From Candidatus Daviesbacteria bacterium RIFCSPLOWO2_01_FULL_39_12 (GTDB lineage Bacteria > Patescibacteriota > Microgenomatia > Daviesbacterales > UBA10151): a stretch of 32,145 nt of DNA. A program made the translations under genes and the position numbers. The notes below the pieces were generated by a model that saw nothing but the letters and a program-made list of their open reading frames with translations, was not told where the DNA came from and ran no database searches. Each line of letters begins with the position of its first letter. Positions within the stretch are counted from its first letter, which is position 1. Where the stretch lies: NCBI GenBank assembly GCA_001776905.1, contig MFDM01000011.1:69747-101891 (forward strand). Direction: 5' to 3'. Shown here piece by piece: positions 7,200 through 16,215 of the stretch.

Positions 7200-10100
7200 A
7201 TGATGAAAGAAGGAATGGCAGAAGATTTACCATCAAATGCAGGGCCTGAAAGTAGTCAACCTCCTCCAAGCAGGGGATTGGGAGGTTTTTTTGGCGGGTT
7301 ACCTCCTCCACCGGAAGCCCCCCCGATAGGTACCCCTGAAGAAGGGGAGGAACCTCGTGAAGAAGGAGCGATTTTACCAGAGGTTGGGGTAACTGCTCCA
7401 GGCTGGTGGGATGAGAAAATTGGGAACTGGGAAAAAGTAGATGCGGATCCTAAAGAAAGATTACTCAAAGGTTCGGCCATGGCTGTTTTGTATTATGATG
7501 AGGCACTGCGTTATACAGATGAAGCCCGGGATCAAGGTAGTGGCCAGGTTTTAGGCAGGGAATCGGAAAATTGGAAATCCATGTATGCTAATTACGAGCA
7601 AGCTGTAGCAGCTTTTGAGAGGCATGCCGAGCAAAACAGGCTTTATCGAAGGGATGCCCGGATAGTGCAGATGGTGGAGGATTTTAGAGCTGCTGAAGAT
7701 CAGGCTTTGGCAGGGAAAGATCCCCAGATCCGCCTGGATATTTATGAGCATGATCGTTTAACAAAAGAACTGGATTTTTTAAATGATCATGGGGTAGGTG
7801 TAGGTAACCCAAGGCACCAGTTATATTCCCAAGAACAATGGGACAGGGCAGTGGAAAGAAAACAAGAGGTGGAAAAAAGAATTGAGCAGCTGACAGGAGA
7901 AATTAATGGCGAAATAGATCCAACTTATCTGGGCAAAAGAGATGATCTAAGAGGGGGAATTGAACGGGCTAAGAAATTGGTAGAGATAGAAAAACTTAAA
8001 GAAGCTGAGGAAGATAAATTAGAGGAAGAGGCTGATTGGGAAAAGAGACTGGGGGAGCCACAACTGCCAGCCGGATATAATGCCTTTAATAATGTCTTGG
8101 TAACCCGTAGAAGACAGGAATTGCTAAGAGGGAAAGCCGGATTAATTGCCCAAAGAGACGCAGAAAGACAGCGGGTTATCAACAGGGAAATAGCTAGGGG
8201 TAGAGATCCAAGAGACATCAGGATTGATGAAGTAGACGGCTTGCCACCTGAATTAATCAACGAACTTGATCACTTTGGGATAGATTTAGATGCTGTTGAA
8301 GAGTATGACGAAGCCAGAAAGGTGGAAGCTGATAAGGCAGCCGACCGCTTTTTGATTGAGGCGGAAAGAGCCGATGCTTTTGGCAATTTGATCCAGCCTA
8401 TTATTAATGAATGTATTAGTCTGGCCGAGCTGGTGGCTGAACATCCTGAACAGTTTTTACAGATGGATCTTGCAAGACAAGGGGAAGGCATAGCTAATGC
8501 CCAAAGTAACGGTCCTTACGCCGGAGAAAGAGGGGAATATGTCCGCCGGGCCTTTAGAAATATCCAGGCTTTGGTTAACGAGATTATCACCAGGAAAGAA
8601 ACAGGCATCAGCAGTTTAGAATCTCCCGCCAAAGTTGATACAGCCACTCTTGAGCCGACACCGGGAATTAACTGGGCAGAGATCAGGGATACCTTAATTG
8701 AGGGCAAAAAGTGGTATACCCAAAGCGAGTTTGGTACCTTCACATTTAATGATCAATCAGCCGTCACTCTCAGACTGGGAGTAGCTCAGTTCCGCTATGA
8801 TATTCTGCATGGTTCCAATTATTATGATCAGCAGCAGATGCTGGGTGATATGCAGGCGTTCACCAAAGCTCTCAGGATTGTCAATATAGAAAAATTGGCC
8901 AAAAGAGAAGGTTGGACCAGAGAGAAAGCCATTGCCTTCCGCGATTCATTAAGACATGAAGGAGAAAATGGGATTTCCTTGACCTTAATGAAATTTTGGG
9001 GAGACTGCGTGATGATGCCTCAGATGAATGGTTTCTACGCTGATTACTGGGCTAAGGAAGGACCGGGTCGGCTGGAAGATTTATTAAAAGCACATGATGG
9101 ATATAAAGCTTTAGCCACCCGCTTTCTGCGTACTAAATACGGGATGATTTATAACCTGGAAGGTTATACAGGATTGCTCTTAGGCAAAACTCAAGTTCAG
9201 GGTGCTTTAATGGAAGCTGACAAAAAACTTTTAGCAGAGGAGATGATGCAGTGGGAGTTGGTGGGTGTACCAGGACCAAGACGAGATAGACTGATTGAAT
9301 TAAGGGCTCGAGCCAAAGCTGAGGAAAAATTAAATCCAGACGAGCAAAAGGAACTGATTGATTTTGAGACCAAAGCCAGGGAAGATTTGACCACTTGTCA
9401 ATCCGAAGATGAGCTGATGGACAGATTCCAGAAACGGGATGTTAATTTACAGGAGATAATGCTTCAGGCAAAAGATGCTTATGAAAAGAAAAAGAAGGAT
9501 TTGGGGACAAGAGCGGAGCAAGTGGATGGCAAATTGGTTATCAAGGATAAAGCCGAGGATGGCAACATCCTCCCGCCAGAACAGCAAAAAGAACAGATTG
9601 ATAGATTAAAACAACTCAGAAAGGCCTATGTAGAGGCCAAACAGAGATATGATCAGGTTAAGCAAACAGCCACCGAGGGTGTGGAACTGGCTCTGCAGGT
9701 AGATCATGTGTTTGGAGAAGCATATGAGTTGGGTCCCAGAAAAGTCAGGATGGAGAATGGGGATCTTATCTCCATCATGGATATAGACAAAGCCTTAAGA
9801 TATGCTGCCATGGAAGAGGCCCAACAGACATTCAAAGAAAAGTATGGCTTTAAAGACAACCTGGCATTGCTGAGAGAAAGAGCGGCGAGCTGGAATGGGG
9901 ATTATGCCGAGTACAAAGCAATTTTAGGATTCTGGAAGTATCTGGATGATTTAAGTAATAAGAGGGGAGGTTTAAACAGGATGCAGGCAGAGTGGGCTGA
10001 TCTTTACCGGCAAGTTGATAAAGACATGAAGAGCATATTGCAAACACTACTCCCCAACGCAGCCCACCAACTGGCATTAAAAGTTGAGGAAGGACATCCG

Positions 10101-11579
10101 CAAGTGACCATTGTAAGCAGTAAGTCTATTGGCAGCCCCTATCAAAGGATATTACAAATGATACCGCCGCAGGCAATAGAGTCTTTCGTCACAGTGGATG
10201 TTACCATGGATGAAAATAAGGATGAAAATAATCCTGCCTCCAAAAAAACTGCCAAACACTTTGATCTGGCCAAGGGGTATGAGTACACCGGCCTGACAGC
10301 CGAGCAGCTCCCTTTTGTGATGAGAGCCTGGGACCAGTTAAACAAAGATGGGTTTAATACTACCATCGGCGGCAGGAAATTTAGAGACATCAAAAATATG
10401 ACTGAGCTGGAAAGTGTGGAAAGCTTCTTTCTAGGTCGTTATGCCGGCACCCGGGAAGGTCAGGATTCTCAGGATGCTATTTTAGGTGGTTTAACAGGAG
10501 AGCTGCCCTGGTTGAATAAAAATAGGCACAAGCTGGCCAAAACAGGCAGAAGGGGATTTATCGGTTCAGAGTCTTTACAGGGCACTCCCCAGCAGAGAAA
10601 TAATCAGTATATCCGGGCAGTGGGAGATACTGTTTATTTTGACAGAGTCATGAGTATCTTAGCTTATCAGCTGGCCACCACAGATGCCCAAGGTAAATTT
10701 AGCCCTGATAAATTAAGTACGGGAGTGCCCTGGAATGGCACCTGGGGAGGTAATATCGAATTTGACTACCCGGGTTATGGTCTGACCAACATTAGAAGGA
10801 TAATCGGCAGATTCCCCAAGATCTTAAGAGGCGCGCCCATCCGCGAACCTTCTCTAGCCAGATATATCGGCTTTAATGGTTTACATGAAGCAGTAGGCAA
10901 TAAGGCCTTCAGTCCCACCGATCCCTGGGTTTTTGAAACGTGGGGTAAAATTAAGGATGCAGGACAAAAATTTCAATCCGCTTATATCAGTGTTTTTAAT
11001 CCGGAGGATCTTCAGTTACGGTTCGGAGGCAGTGATAAATTGCTTAATGATGCTGATAATTTAAGGGTGACGGGGCAGCATCTCATATCACAGTGGGGAG
11101 TTCATAAAGCAGCTCATCTCATTGCCAGAATCATGTTAAGCGGTCAAGTGCTGCTAAACGGGGAGCCTAAAGAGGCTAAAGCTGAAAATGAACAATCCCT
11201 CCTTAATCCCGCCCAAGAAGAAGAAATGGTACAGGCAGGTATAGAAAGATGGATGAGGATTACTTCGCAACTCGGACCAATTGCAGCTTCTTACCAACAC
11301 TTAAGAGGAGCAGAAGATGCCGGATTGGGACTGGAGATGAATGATTTATATCACAACAGTATGATTCTGCCGGTTTTATTATCCGAGGGAGAAGGAGCGG
11401 AAAGATGGCAGCAAGGCGGGCTGGATGCCTATGATACGGCAGTGCCAATGTTTGCTGCATTGACTGTGCCTTGGGGGTGGTTTGGACGCGATAATTTTAT
11501 CGGACATGAATATCGGAAAATTAGACCAGGCCGTAATTCGGGAGCTGCCAAATCTACAGTTTTGGTCAGAGTCAACTAA
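7200..11579 (+). CDS. Giant (1459 aa) soluble protein of unknown function
   Basis: No family recognised. The start is supported by AAAGGA eight bases before ATGATG. The N-terminus (1-75) is disordered and Gly/Pro-rich (GLPPPPEAPP). Residues about 85-480 are very rich in Glu, Arg, Lys and Ala and read as long helices with coiled-coil character; about 500-1000 stay charged and helical (KLNPDEQKELIDFE); the last third is more globular with Gly/Trp (WNGTWGGNIEFDYPGYG). No signal peptide, no hydrophobic helix and no P-loop were seen, so it should be cytoplasmic. It ends six bases from the convergent TrbL-like gene and lies between the two T4SS blocks, so it may be a structural partner of that machine; this is positional inference only. 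Confidence 0.85.
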   Translation: MMKEGMAEDLPSNAGPESSQPPPSRGLGGFFGGLPPPPEAPPIGTPEEGEEPREEGAILPEVGVTAPGWWDEKIGNWEKVDADPKERLLKGSAMAVLYYDEALRYTDEARDQGSGQVLGRESENWKSMYANYEQAVAAFERHAEQNRLYRRDARIVQMVEDFRAAEDQALAGKDPQIRLDIYEHDRLTKELDFLNDHGVGVGNPRHQLYSQEQWDRAVERKQEVEKRIEQLTGEINGEIDPTYLGKRDDLRGGIERAKKLVEIEKLKEAEEDKLEEEADWEKRLGEPQLPAGYNAFNNVLVTRRRQELLRGKAGLIAQRDAERQRVINREIARGRDPRDIRIDEVDGLPPELINELDHFGIDLDAVEEYDEARKVEADKAADRFLIEAERADAFGNLIQPIINECISLAELVAEHPEQFLQMDLARQGEGIANAQSNGPYAGERGEYVRRAFRNIQALVNEIITRKETGISSLESPAKVDTATLEPTPGINWAEIRDTLIEGKKWYTQSEFGTFTFNDQSAVTLRLGVAQFRYDILHGSNYYDQQQMLGDMQAFTKALRIVNIEKLAKREGWTREKAIAFRDSLRHEGENGISLTLMKFWGDCVMMPQMNGFYADYWAKEGPGRLEDLLKAHDGYKALATRFLRTKYGMIYNLEGYTGLLLGKTQVQGALMEADKKLLAEEMMQWELVGVPGPRRDRLIELRARAKAEEKLNPDEQKELIDFETKAREDLTTCQSEDELMDRFQKRDVNLQEIMLQAKDAYEKKKKDLGTRAEQVDGKLVIKDKAEDGNILPPEQQKEQIDRLKQLRKAYVEAKQRYDQVKQTATEGVELALQVDHVFGEAYELGPRKVRMENGDLISIMDIDKALRYAAMEEAQQTFKEKYGFKDNLALLRERAASWNGDYAEYKAILGFWKYLDDLSNKRGGLNRMQAEWADLYRQVDKDMKSILQTLLPNAAHQLALKVEEGHPQVTIVSSKSIGSPYQRILQMIPPQAIESFVTVDVTMDENKDENNPASKKTAKHFDLAKGYEYTGLTAEQLPFVMRAWDQLNKDGFNTTIGGRKFRDIKNMTELESVESFFLGRYAGTREGQDSQDAILGGLTGELPWLNKNRHKLAKTGRRGFIGSESLQGTPQQRNNQYIRAVGDTVYFDRVMSILAYQLATTDAQGKFSPDKLSTGVPWNGTWGGNIEFDYPGYGLTNIRRIIGRFPKILRGAPIREPSLARYIGFNGLHEAVGNKAFSPTDPWVFETWGKIKDAGQKFQSAYISVFNPEDLQLRFGGSDKLLNDADNLRVTGQHLISQWGVHKAAHLIARIMLSGQVLLNGEPKEAKAENEQSLLNPAQEEEMVQAGIERWMRITSQLGPIAASYQHLRGAEDAGLGLEMNDLYHNSMILPVLLSEGEGAERWQQGGLDAYDTAVPMFAALTVPWGWFGRDNFIGHEYRKIRPGRNSGAAKSTVLVRVN

Positions 11580-11585
11580 ATTACT

Positions 11586-13418
11586 CTAAGGACCTTCTTT
11601 GGCTGATGCTGGTTTCTCAGGTATCGGTACTGCCTCACCTCCCGATCTCAATATTTCCATCGGAGACGGATATCGGCTTCTGATATAGACATCTCTGCCT
11701 GGACTATATTCCCACCTGCGCTCAGGTCTGAATACACCATAGGCCCCCCCGAAAGTTCTGCCGATGGCCCCGCCTCTTTCAGCCGCTTCCTCCCAGTATC
11801 TTTGCCCCCTTAAGTTGGCGCCTATTTCCTGACCAATCAGCTGTCCCGCCACTCCCACTCTGCCGATAGTCCGGCAGATAATTTCCGGTATGGCCGGGCT
11901 GGCCACCAATGCTCCAAAAGCCAGCAGGATTCTGATAAAAGATAAATCCAGACCGCCAAAAAGAGGTAGGACATTGGAACCTGTGATCTGAGTGCCTGTG
12001 GGAGAGACTATGTTAAACGGCGAGCCTGAAGTATCGGCCGAGCCCAGCAGATAGTTGACAAAATAAAAAACCGTCATCACCGCCGGGAAAGCCAGTACAT
12101 TACATAACATATTCAATATCCAATCCGTGGCAATGCTTTGTCGGCCGGGCATGGAGGCTGCCAGGAAATGGAAAGGCGCGGTCACCACCAGAAAAATGAT
12201 GCTTAAGAAATTATTGATCAGACGCAGGATCAATCTAAACATGGTATAAACTAAAACAACCATGGCCAGAAACCACAAAATTACGCCTAAGAAAGCCGAT
12301 GGATTACCAACTGCGAAGAGAGCGAGGGCTGTTGTGATGGCGGTGGAGATTATTGGACCGGCAACTGGTGTCAGATCATTCGTGCAAGCACTGAGCGTTC
12401 CCAGGCTAGCCACTGTGCCAACACCAGGTAGCGCAATATTTATCCCCAAGGCAGCCAAAGCACAGGCAATCACAGCCAGGAATTGTCCCGCAAACGGTCC
12501 GATCACCGAGCCGATAAAACCACCCAGAGCAGCCGAGAATCCTCTGATAAATAAAGCCGGCCAGAATGGCAGCTGGTAGATAAAATCTAAGCCTTTGGTG
12601 ATGGGATCTTTGCCAATGCCATTCATTAAACTGCCCATGATGGAAAAAACATTCTGCCCGGATGCAGCCTGCACTAAATTGGTGGGCGGAGGAGATGCTC
12701 CCGGTGGCGGGGCAGTTTGGGCCGCCACAAAATAGTAACCCATCACATTGGTGCCCACGAAAGCGATATCCACCAAAAGTGCCCCCAAAAAGTAGGAGAA
12801 GGTGATCAAAATCAGTCCGATCACCAAACCGGGGATGGCTGATTGGGCAGTCACCACTGTCTGGGGATTGATTCGTTGCCTAAACATCACCATCAGGCCA
12901 ATAATCACAAACACTAAAATCATGAAAAGATAAGAAATGTTTCTTGATACCTGCCAAAGCCTGACAATCGGATTTAAAATTAAATTACCCGATCCGCCCA
13001 CCTGGGCATGAGCCTCTCTGATTCCCAAATCCTCACCCAAGACTGCCAAATAATCGGCTGCTCTGATGGGAGGGTTGGTATATAATGCTCCTAAAAGCGA
13101 AGATTCGGCGCCCAGGATGCCATTGGAAAAATTGGTTTGGGACAAATAAGGGATGGATTTTATCCTGCCCTGGGCATCTTGGCTGATTTGATAAGTTAGA
13201 CAAGGTTGACCAATGGCAGAGCGGCCGGCTACTATACAGGAAGCAGTGTGGAACAGATTATGGACTAAAAGATCCGTATATAAGGGAGAGGTGGGGGAGA
13301 CTGTGGCCGGAATAGCACTACCGGTGGCAGGCAGGGTTTGAGCGGAAACAGCAGGTACAAGTAACAAGTAACTGGTAACAAGTAGAAAAACAACAATACT
13401 AATTTTTATGGCAGTCAT
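11586..13418 (-). CDS. TrbL/VirB6-like polytopic T4SS channel protein
   Basis: 610 residues with a signal peptide (hydrophobic stretch ISIVVFLLVTSYLLLV, cut near VSAQ) and about seven further hydrophobic helices, including LFMILVFVIIGLMVMF, VIGLILITFSYFLGALLVDI and WFLAMVVLVYTMFRLILRL. The polytopic layout with a hydrophilic C-terminal tail (from about residue 530, Arg/Gly-rich) resembles TrbL/VirB6 inner-membrane channel components, and the neighbours are pilin-like T4SS genes. A long periplasm-side segment between helices is Gly/Pro-rich (PPPGASPPPTN). A perfect TTGACA at 13447-13452 lies upstream, with a weak -10 (TATAGC) near the start codon, so a very short leader is likely. It converges on the giant gene with a six-base gap and no terminator hairpin that I can see. 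Confidence 0.75.
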   Translation of the reverse strand: MTAIKISIVVFLLVTSYLLLVPAVSAQTLPATGSAIPATVSPTSPLYTDLLVHNLFHTASCIVAGRSAIGQPCLTYQISQDAQGRIKSIPYLSQTNFSNGILGAESSLLGALYTNPPIRAADYLAVLGEDLGIREAHAQVGGSGNLILNPIVRLWQVSRNISYLFMILVFVIIGLMVMFRQRINPQTVVTAQSAIPGLVIGLILITFSYFLGALLVDIAFVGTNVMGYYFVAAQTAPPPGASPPPTNLVQAASGQNVFSIMGSLMNGIGKDPITKGLDFIYQLPFWPALFIRGFSAALGGFIGSVIGPFAGQFLAVIACALAALGINIALPGVGTVASLGTLSACTNDLTPVAGPIISTAITTALALFAVGNPSAFLGVILWFLAMVVLVYTMFRLILRLINNFLSIIFLVVTAPFHFLAASMPGRQSIATDWILNMLCNVLAFPAVMTVFYFVNYLLGSADTSGSPFNIVSPTGTQITGSNVLPLFGGLDLSFIRILLAFGALVASPAIPEIICRTIGRVGVAGQLIGQEIGANLRGQRYWEEAAERGGAIGRTFGGAYGVFRPERRWEYSPGRDVYIRSRYPSPMEILRSGGEAVPIPEKPASAKEGP

Positions 13419-13469
13419 GTGGCTATATGTTTAGCGTAGAACTTATTGTCAAAATTTTCAACCCTTAAC

Positions 13470-14051
13470 TTATGGAGGAAACAGTGTTCTTAAATTGAAT
13501 ATGGTCACATTGATGCCGGTAAAAACTGCAATCAGTTGTAACACCAGCCAGGCAATGGCCAAAAAGATCACTCCCAGTAAAGCCCAAGTGACAGTCTGGT
13601 GAGCCAAATGGACTGTCTTAGGTTCTCCTCCGGAGGTCAGATATTTAAATCCGGCCCAGGTTAAAAATACAAACAGGGCTATAAAGCCCAATCCCACTGC
13701 CACAAAAACTATGTTAATAAACAACTGCTCAAGCTGTACTATGCCGGCCGGATCAGACCCTACCTCAAAAGGTACGGCAGATGGTGGAGGAGGGGTGGAG
13801 GTTATACATTGAGCGGCGCAATTATCAACCTCCTTTTGGCACTCTCCGCAATAGTTGCCGTTAGGGTCATATACACAGTAGGTATGGCCGGTAGCGCACT
13901 GGTCACCGCCGCTGCATCTTTGATAAACACATTCACCGCAAGCCACTCCGGGCGTGCTGCACTGGGCAAAGATAGGGGTAGTCAGTAGTAAATAGAATGT
14001 AGAAAATAGCAAAACAAGCAGCAAGACTAGGATATACTTCATACTAACCAT
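13470..14051 (-). CDS. VirB2-like T4SS pilin paralogue 1, Cys-rich ectodomain
   Basis: 193 residues. The signal peptide (YILVLLLVLLFSTFYLLL, cut near IFAQ) is followed by a Cys-rich segment with eleven Cys over about residues 31-80, a short Pro linker (TPPPPSAV), and two membrane helices (about 103-135 and 150-175) joined by the family loop FKYLTSGGEPKTVHLAHQ. The two-helix core with a SGG[D/N]KE-type loop is the VirB2-like 'T4SS pilin' pattern seen in five other genes here. The ATG at 14051 is favoured: TTGACC (14083-14088), 18-nt spacer and TAAGTT (14059-14064) place transcription start at the codon. An in-frame ATG three codons later is the alternative. Subunit or ectodomain ligand is unknown. 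Confidence 0.75.
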   Translation of the reverse strand: MVSMKYILVLLLVLLFSTFYLLLTTPIFAQCSTPGVACGECVYQRCSGGDQCATGHTYCVYDPNGNYCGECQKEVDNCAAQCITSTPPPPSAVPFEVGSDPAGIVQLEQLFINIVFVAVGLGFIALFVFLTWAGFKYLTSGGEPKTVHLAHQTVTWALLGVIFLAIAWLVLQLIAVFTGINVTIFNLRTLFPP

Positions 14052-14058
14052 TACCTTT

Positions 14059-14088
14059 AACTTAACAGAAAATTACTATCAAGGTCAA
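14059..14088 (-). promoter_or_regulatory. Promoter of pilin paralogue 1 (leaderless)
   Basis: Minus strand: TTGACC (14083-14088), 18-nt spacer, TAAGTT (14059-14064), then seven bases to the ATG at 14051. The bases AAAGGTA lie between, too close to the codon for a normal Shine-Dalgarno. Confidence 0.5.
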
Positions 14089-14148
14089 CCGAGAGTGTGA
14101 TACATTTAACTGAGCGAAAGATTAACAGAGGAATATAAACTTTCCAGA

Positions 14149-14520
14149 TCAACCGGGAGCCGGAATATTAATCTGATTGAGATTGTTGAAGCCTAAGAAC
14201 TGAGCAGCTACCACCGCCAGGGCAAATGCCACAGCCAAAATAGCCAGCCCGATTAAGGCATTGAGGATTCTGCCTCTGGCTTTGCCGACTGCCTCTTTAT
14301 CTCCGCCTGATGTAATCCATTCATATGCTCCCCAAACCAGCATAAAAAGTACCACCAGTGCTGCAATAGCAAACAAAACTGTCAGGACATTGCCGATAAA
14401 TAGTCCCAAATTTTTATAACCTTGCTCCGGAGTAGCCACCGTAATGGTCTGTTGAGCAAAAACTCTACCTGAGGATAACAGGTATGCTGCTGTTGTGGAA
14501 AGTGCTGCTAACTTTTTCAT
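14149..14520 (-). CDS. VirB2-like T4SS pilin paralogue 2 (short, canonical)
   Basis: 123 residues from the ATG at 14520; an upstream in-frame ATG at 14544 would add eight residues but lies where the -10 element is expected. The product has a signal peptide (KKLAALSTTAAYLLSSGRVFA), a 25-residue spacer and the two-helix pilin core: VLTVLFAIAALVVLFMLVWG, loop AYEWITSGGDKEAVGKARGR, then ILNALIGLAILAVAFALAVV. It is the smallest paralogue with a signal peptide and the closest to a plain VirB2 pilin, so it is the best candidate for the main structural subunit. TTGACA (14555-14560), 17-nt spacer and TATCGT (14532-14537) form its promoter, with an expected leader of only about five bases. Confidence 0.8.
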   Translation of the reverse strand: MKKLAALSTTAAYLLSSGRVFAQQTITVATPEQGYKNLGLFIGNVLTVLFAIAALVVLFMLVWGAYEWITSGGDKEAVGKARGRILNALIGLAILAVAFALAVVAAQFLGFNNLNQINIPAPG

Positions 14521-14531
14521 GTTATATATAT

Positions 14532-14560
14532 ACGATATCCTCATTTTTTCCCCTTGTCAA
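14532..14560 (-). promoter_or_regulatory. Promoter of pilin paralogue 2
   Basis: Minus strand: perfect TTGACA (14555-14560), 17-nt spacer, TATCGT (14532-14537). Transcription would begin about five bases before the ATG at 14520, which also argues against the upstream ATG at 14544. Confidence 0.6.
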
Positions 14561-14583
14561 GACCCCATTTTGAGGCTAAATCT

Positions 14584-15846
14584 TTATGGGCAGACACCGG
14601 CACACACCGTAGTGCATTCAGGACGTATCACAGTAAACCTTGAGCCGTCCGTCAGACACTGTTGAACCAGAGCCTCACCAGCATCTGTATTACAACCCCC
14701 ACAAGCGCCTGTGCAGGCGTACTTCAATTCTCCGGGAGTACAGACAGTCTGCGGAGGTGATCCACCTCCTTCGCACTCCTCTCCGGTAATTTTAAAGCCG
14801 GTGAAGTTGGCCAATATATCAATCAGCGCAAAAGCTAAGGCAAAAAGCATCAGACCGATGATGGCATGAATGATTCTGCCCCTGGCACCGGCTATTTTTT
14901 CCTTGTCTCCGCCGGAGGTTAACCACTCAAATGCTCCCCAGACAATCATAAACACCAACACAATGCCGGCCACCCCGTAGACCAATTTAATTAAATTGGA
15001 TACAAATAAGGATATTCCGCAAGTACCGGTGGTATCCCCGGTAAACGGTCTCAGCTCGGGGGGAGCCTGGATCTTGCCGAAGATATTCTCGATCAATCCT
15101 CCGCCCGGCGGCAGACCCTGAAAGGGGCCGATATTAGAAAGGGTAGACACAGGAGTAGACACAGGGGTGGATACAGGAGTTGACACAGGAGTAGATACAG
15201 GGGTTACAGGAGGTGGAGCACAGGATCCGCATTGATAAAATCCTTCACAATTGGAGCTGCCCGATGCTTCACATCTGAATAGGGTGGTACTGGTAGCCCC
15301 TGCCGCACTGCAGGGACTTGTATCACAACTGTCAAGGGTGGTATTTCCACAGGTGGTGGTTTTAGGACAAGCGCCACAACTCGTAGCGCAGGTTGTGGGT
15401 GCGCAAGAACCGCACAAATATATTCCTTCACAATCATTATTTGCCGAAGCCCTACATGTATATGTTGTGCTGACAGTTGCTCCAGGAGCAGAACAAGGAC
15501 TTGTATCACAACTGTCATAAGTGTTATTTCCGCAGGTGGTTATTTTTGCACATAAATTACAATCTGTAGTGCAATTTGGTGTAGAGACGGAGCATGTTGT
15601 CGGAGCGGAACATTGAGAAGTGGTCCAGGCCCAGGTGTTTACCCCTGCCGGACACTGGCCGAATTCGGATGCCGTACAGGTGGAACCATCTGCCCATCCG
15701 CAGCCAGCCTCACCTGTACAGCTTGCGCAGTCGCTAAGGCCGCCACAGTGGCTGTAAGCATCAACAGGTGACGGGAAGAGGGCAAAGTAAAAAGTGAATA
15801 GTAAAAAAAACAAAGATAATGCTAAAAGTCCCTTGATACTAATCAT
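14584..15846 (-). CDS. VirB2-like pilin paralogue 3 with Cys-rich repeats and PVST linker
   Basis: 420 residues from the ATG at 15846, which gives a standard signal peptide (LLALSLFFLLFTFYFAL, cut near VDAY); a TTG 14 codons upstream is less likely. The ectodomain (about 30-205) is extremely Cys-rich and contains two near-identical modules of about 57 residues (TTCGN..DSCDTSPCSA..., ending YLCGSCAP or YQCGSCAP). A linker of five PVST repeats leads to the two-helix pilin core with loop FEWLTSGGDKEKIAGARGRI, and a second Cys-rich tail of about 50 residues follows. Extracellular disulfide-bonded adhesin or tip subunit is a reasonable inference. The upstream gene ends 46 bases before the start; a TATGCT about 12 bases before the ATG could serve as -10. 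Confidence 0.75.
   Translation of the reverse strand: MISIKGLLALSLFFLLFTFYFALFPSPVDAYSHCGGLSDCASCTGEAGCGWADGSTCTASEFGQCPAGVNTWAWTTSQCSAPTTCSVSTPNCTTDCNLCAKITTCGNNTYDSCDTSPCSAPGATVSTTYTCRASANNDCEGIYLCGSCAPTTCATSCGACPKTTTCGNTTLDSCDTSPCSAAGATSTTLFRCEASGSSNCEGFYQCGSCAPPPVTPVSTPVSTPVSTPVSTPVSTLSNIGPFQGLPPGGGLIENIFGKIQAPPELRPFTGDTTGTCGISLFVSNLIKLVYGVAGIVLVFMIVWGAFEWLTSGGDKEKIAGARGRIIHAIIGLMLFALAFALIDILANFTGFKITGEECEGGGSPPQTVCTPGELKYACTGACGGCNTDAGEALVQQCLTDGSRFTVIRPECTTVCAGVCP
15143..15202. repeat. Five 12-bp tandem repeats coding the PVST linker
   Basis: Five consecutive 12-bp units of the type GT(A/G/T)GA(C/T)ACAGG(A/G), each encoding four residues of the Pro/Val/Ser/Thr linker on the minus strand. 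Copy number could vary by slippage, changing the linker length. Confidence 0.85.
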
Positions 15847-15891
15847 TGTCTTACTGCTAGCATATACCACACCGTGTAAATTTTTCAATCA

Positions 15892-16215
15892 TTAAAAAGG
15901 AGTAAAGCCCGCTTTTGGCGGGAAAATCTCTGATGCAAATCTGGCCAGAGTATAGGCCAACAGCACCATCAACAGTCCGACTATGGCCCAAATAATTCTG
16001 GATCTGGCTTTGGCCAAATCCTCCTTATTGCCCCTGGCCATAATATATTGATAGGTGCCCCACACCAGCCAGTAAAAGGCCAAAAAAGCAGCTATAAAAA
16101 TGGCCACCTGATATAAAGCTGACAAAAATGAGGCCAAATTATTAAAAGTAGGTTTTAAATTAGTCGGCCCGGCAATATTGCCAAAACCGGGAATTTGGAT
16201 GAATAAGTTGTTCAT
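15892..16215 (-). CDS. VirB2-like T4SS pilin paralogue 4, no signal peptide
   Basis: 107 residues. Unlike its relatives it lacks a signal peptide: a 35-residue hydrophilic start (NNLFIQIPGFGNIAGPTNLK) is followed directly by the two-helix core (ALYQVAIFIAAFLAFYWLVW, loop YQYIMARGNKEDLAKARSRI, then IWAIVGLLMVLLAYTLARFA). The first helix could act as a signal anchor. Its ATG overlaps the stop of paralogue 5 (ATGA, 16212-16215), so the two are translationally coupled. It may be an inner-membrane or base subunit rather than an exported one; this is inference. Confidence 0.78.
   Translation of the reverse strand: MNNLFIQIPGFGNIAGPTNLKPTFNNLASFLSALYQVAIFIAAFLAFYWLVWGTYQYIMARGNKEDLAKARSRIIWAIVGLLMVLLAYTLARFASEIFPPKAGFTPF

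Noticed and set aside
7256-11460. Several minus-strand frames opposite the giant gene
   Set aside because: They are scattered and short, lack start signals and have Ser/Leu-rich antisense composition.
14521-14544. Upstream ATG for pilin paralogue 2
   Set aside because: It falls over the expected -10 element, and the ATG at 14520 begins a normal signal peptide.
15204-15520. Overlapping frames in the Cys-rich repeat region on both strands
   Set aside because: They arise from the repeat structure of pilin paralogue 3 and have no start signals or recognisable product.
15847-15888. TTG start for pilin paralogue 3
   Set aside because: The ATG at 15846 gives a better signal peptide; the extra 14 residues are hydrophilic.
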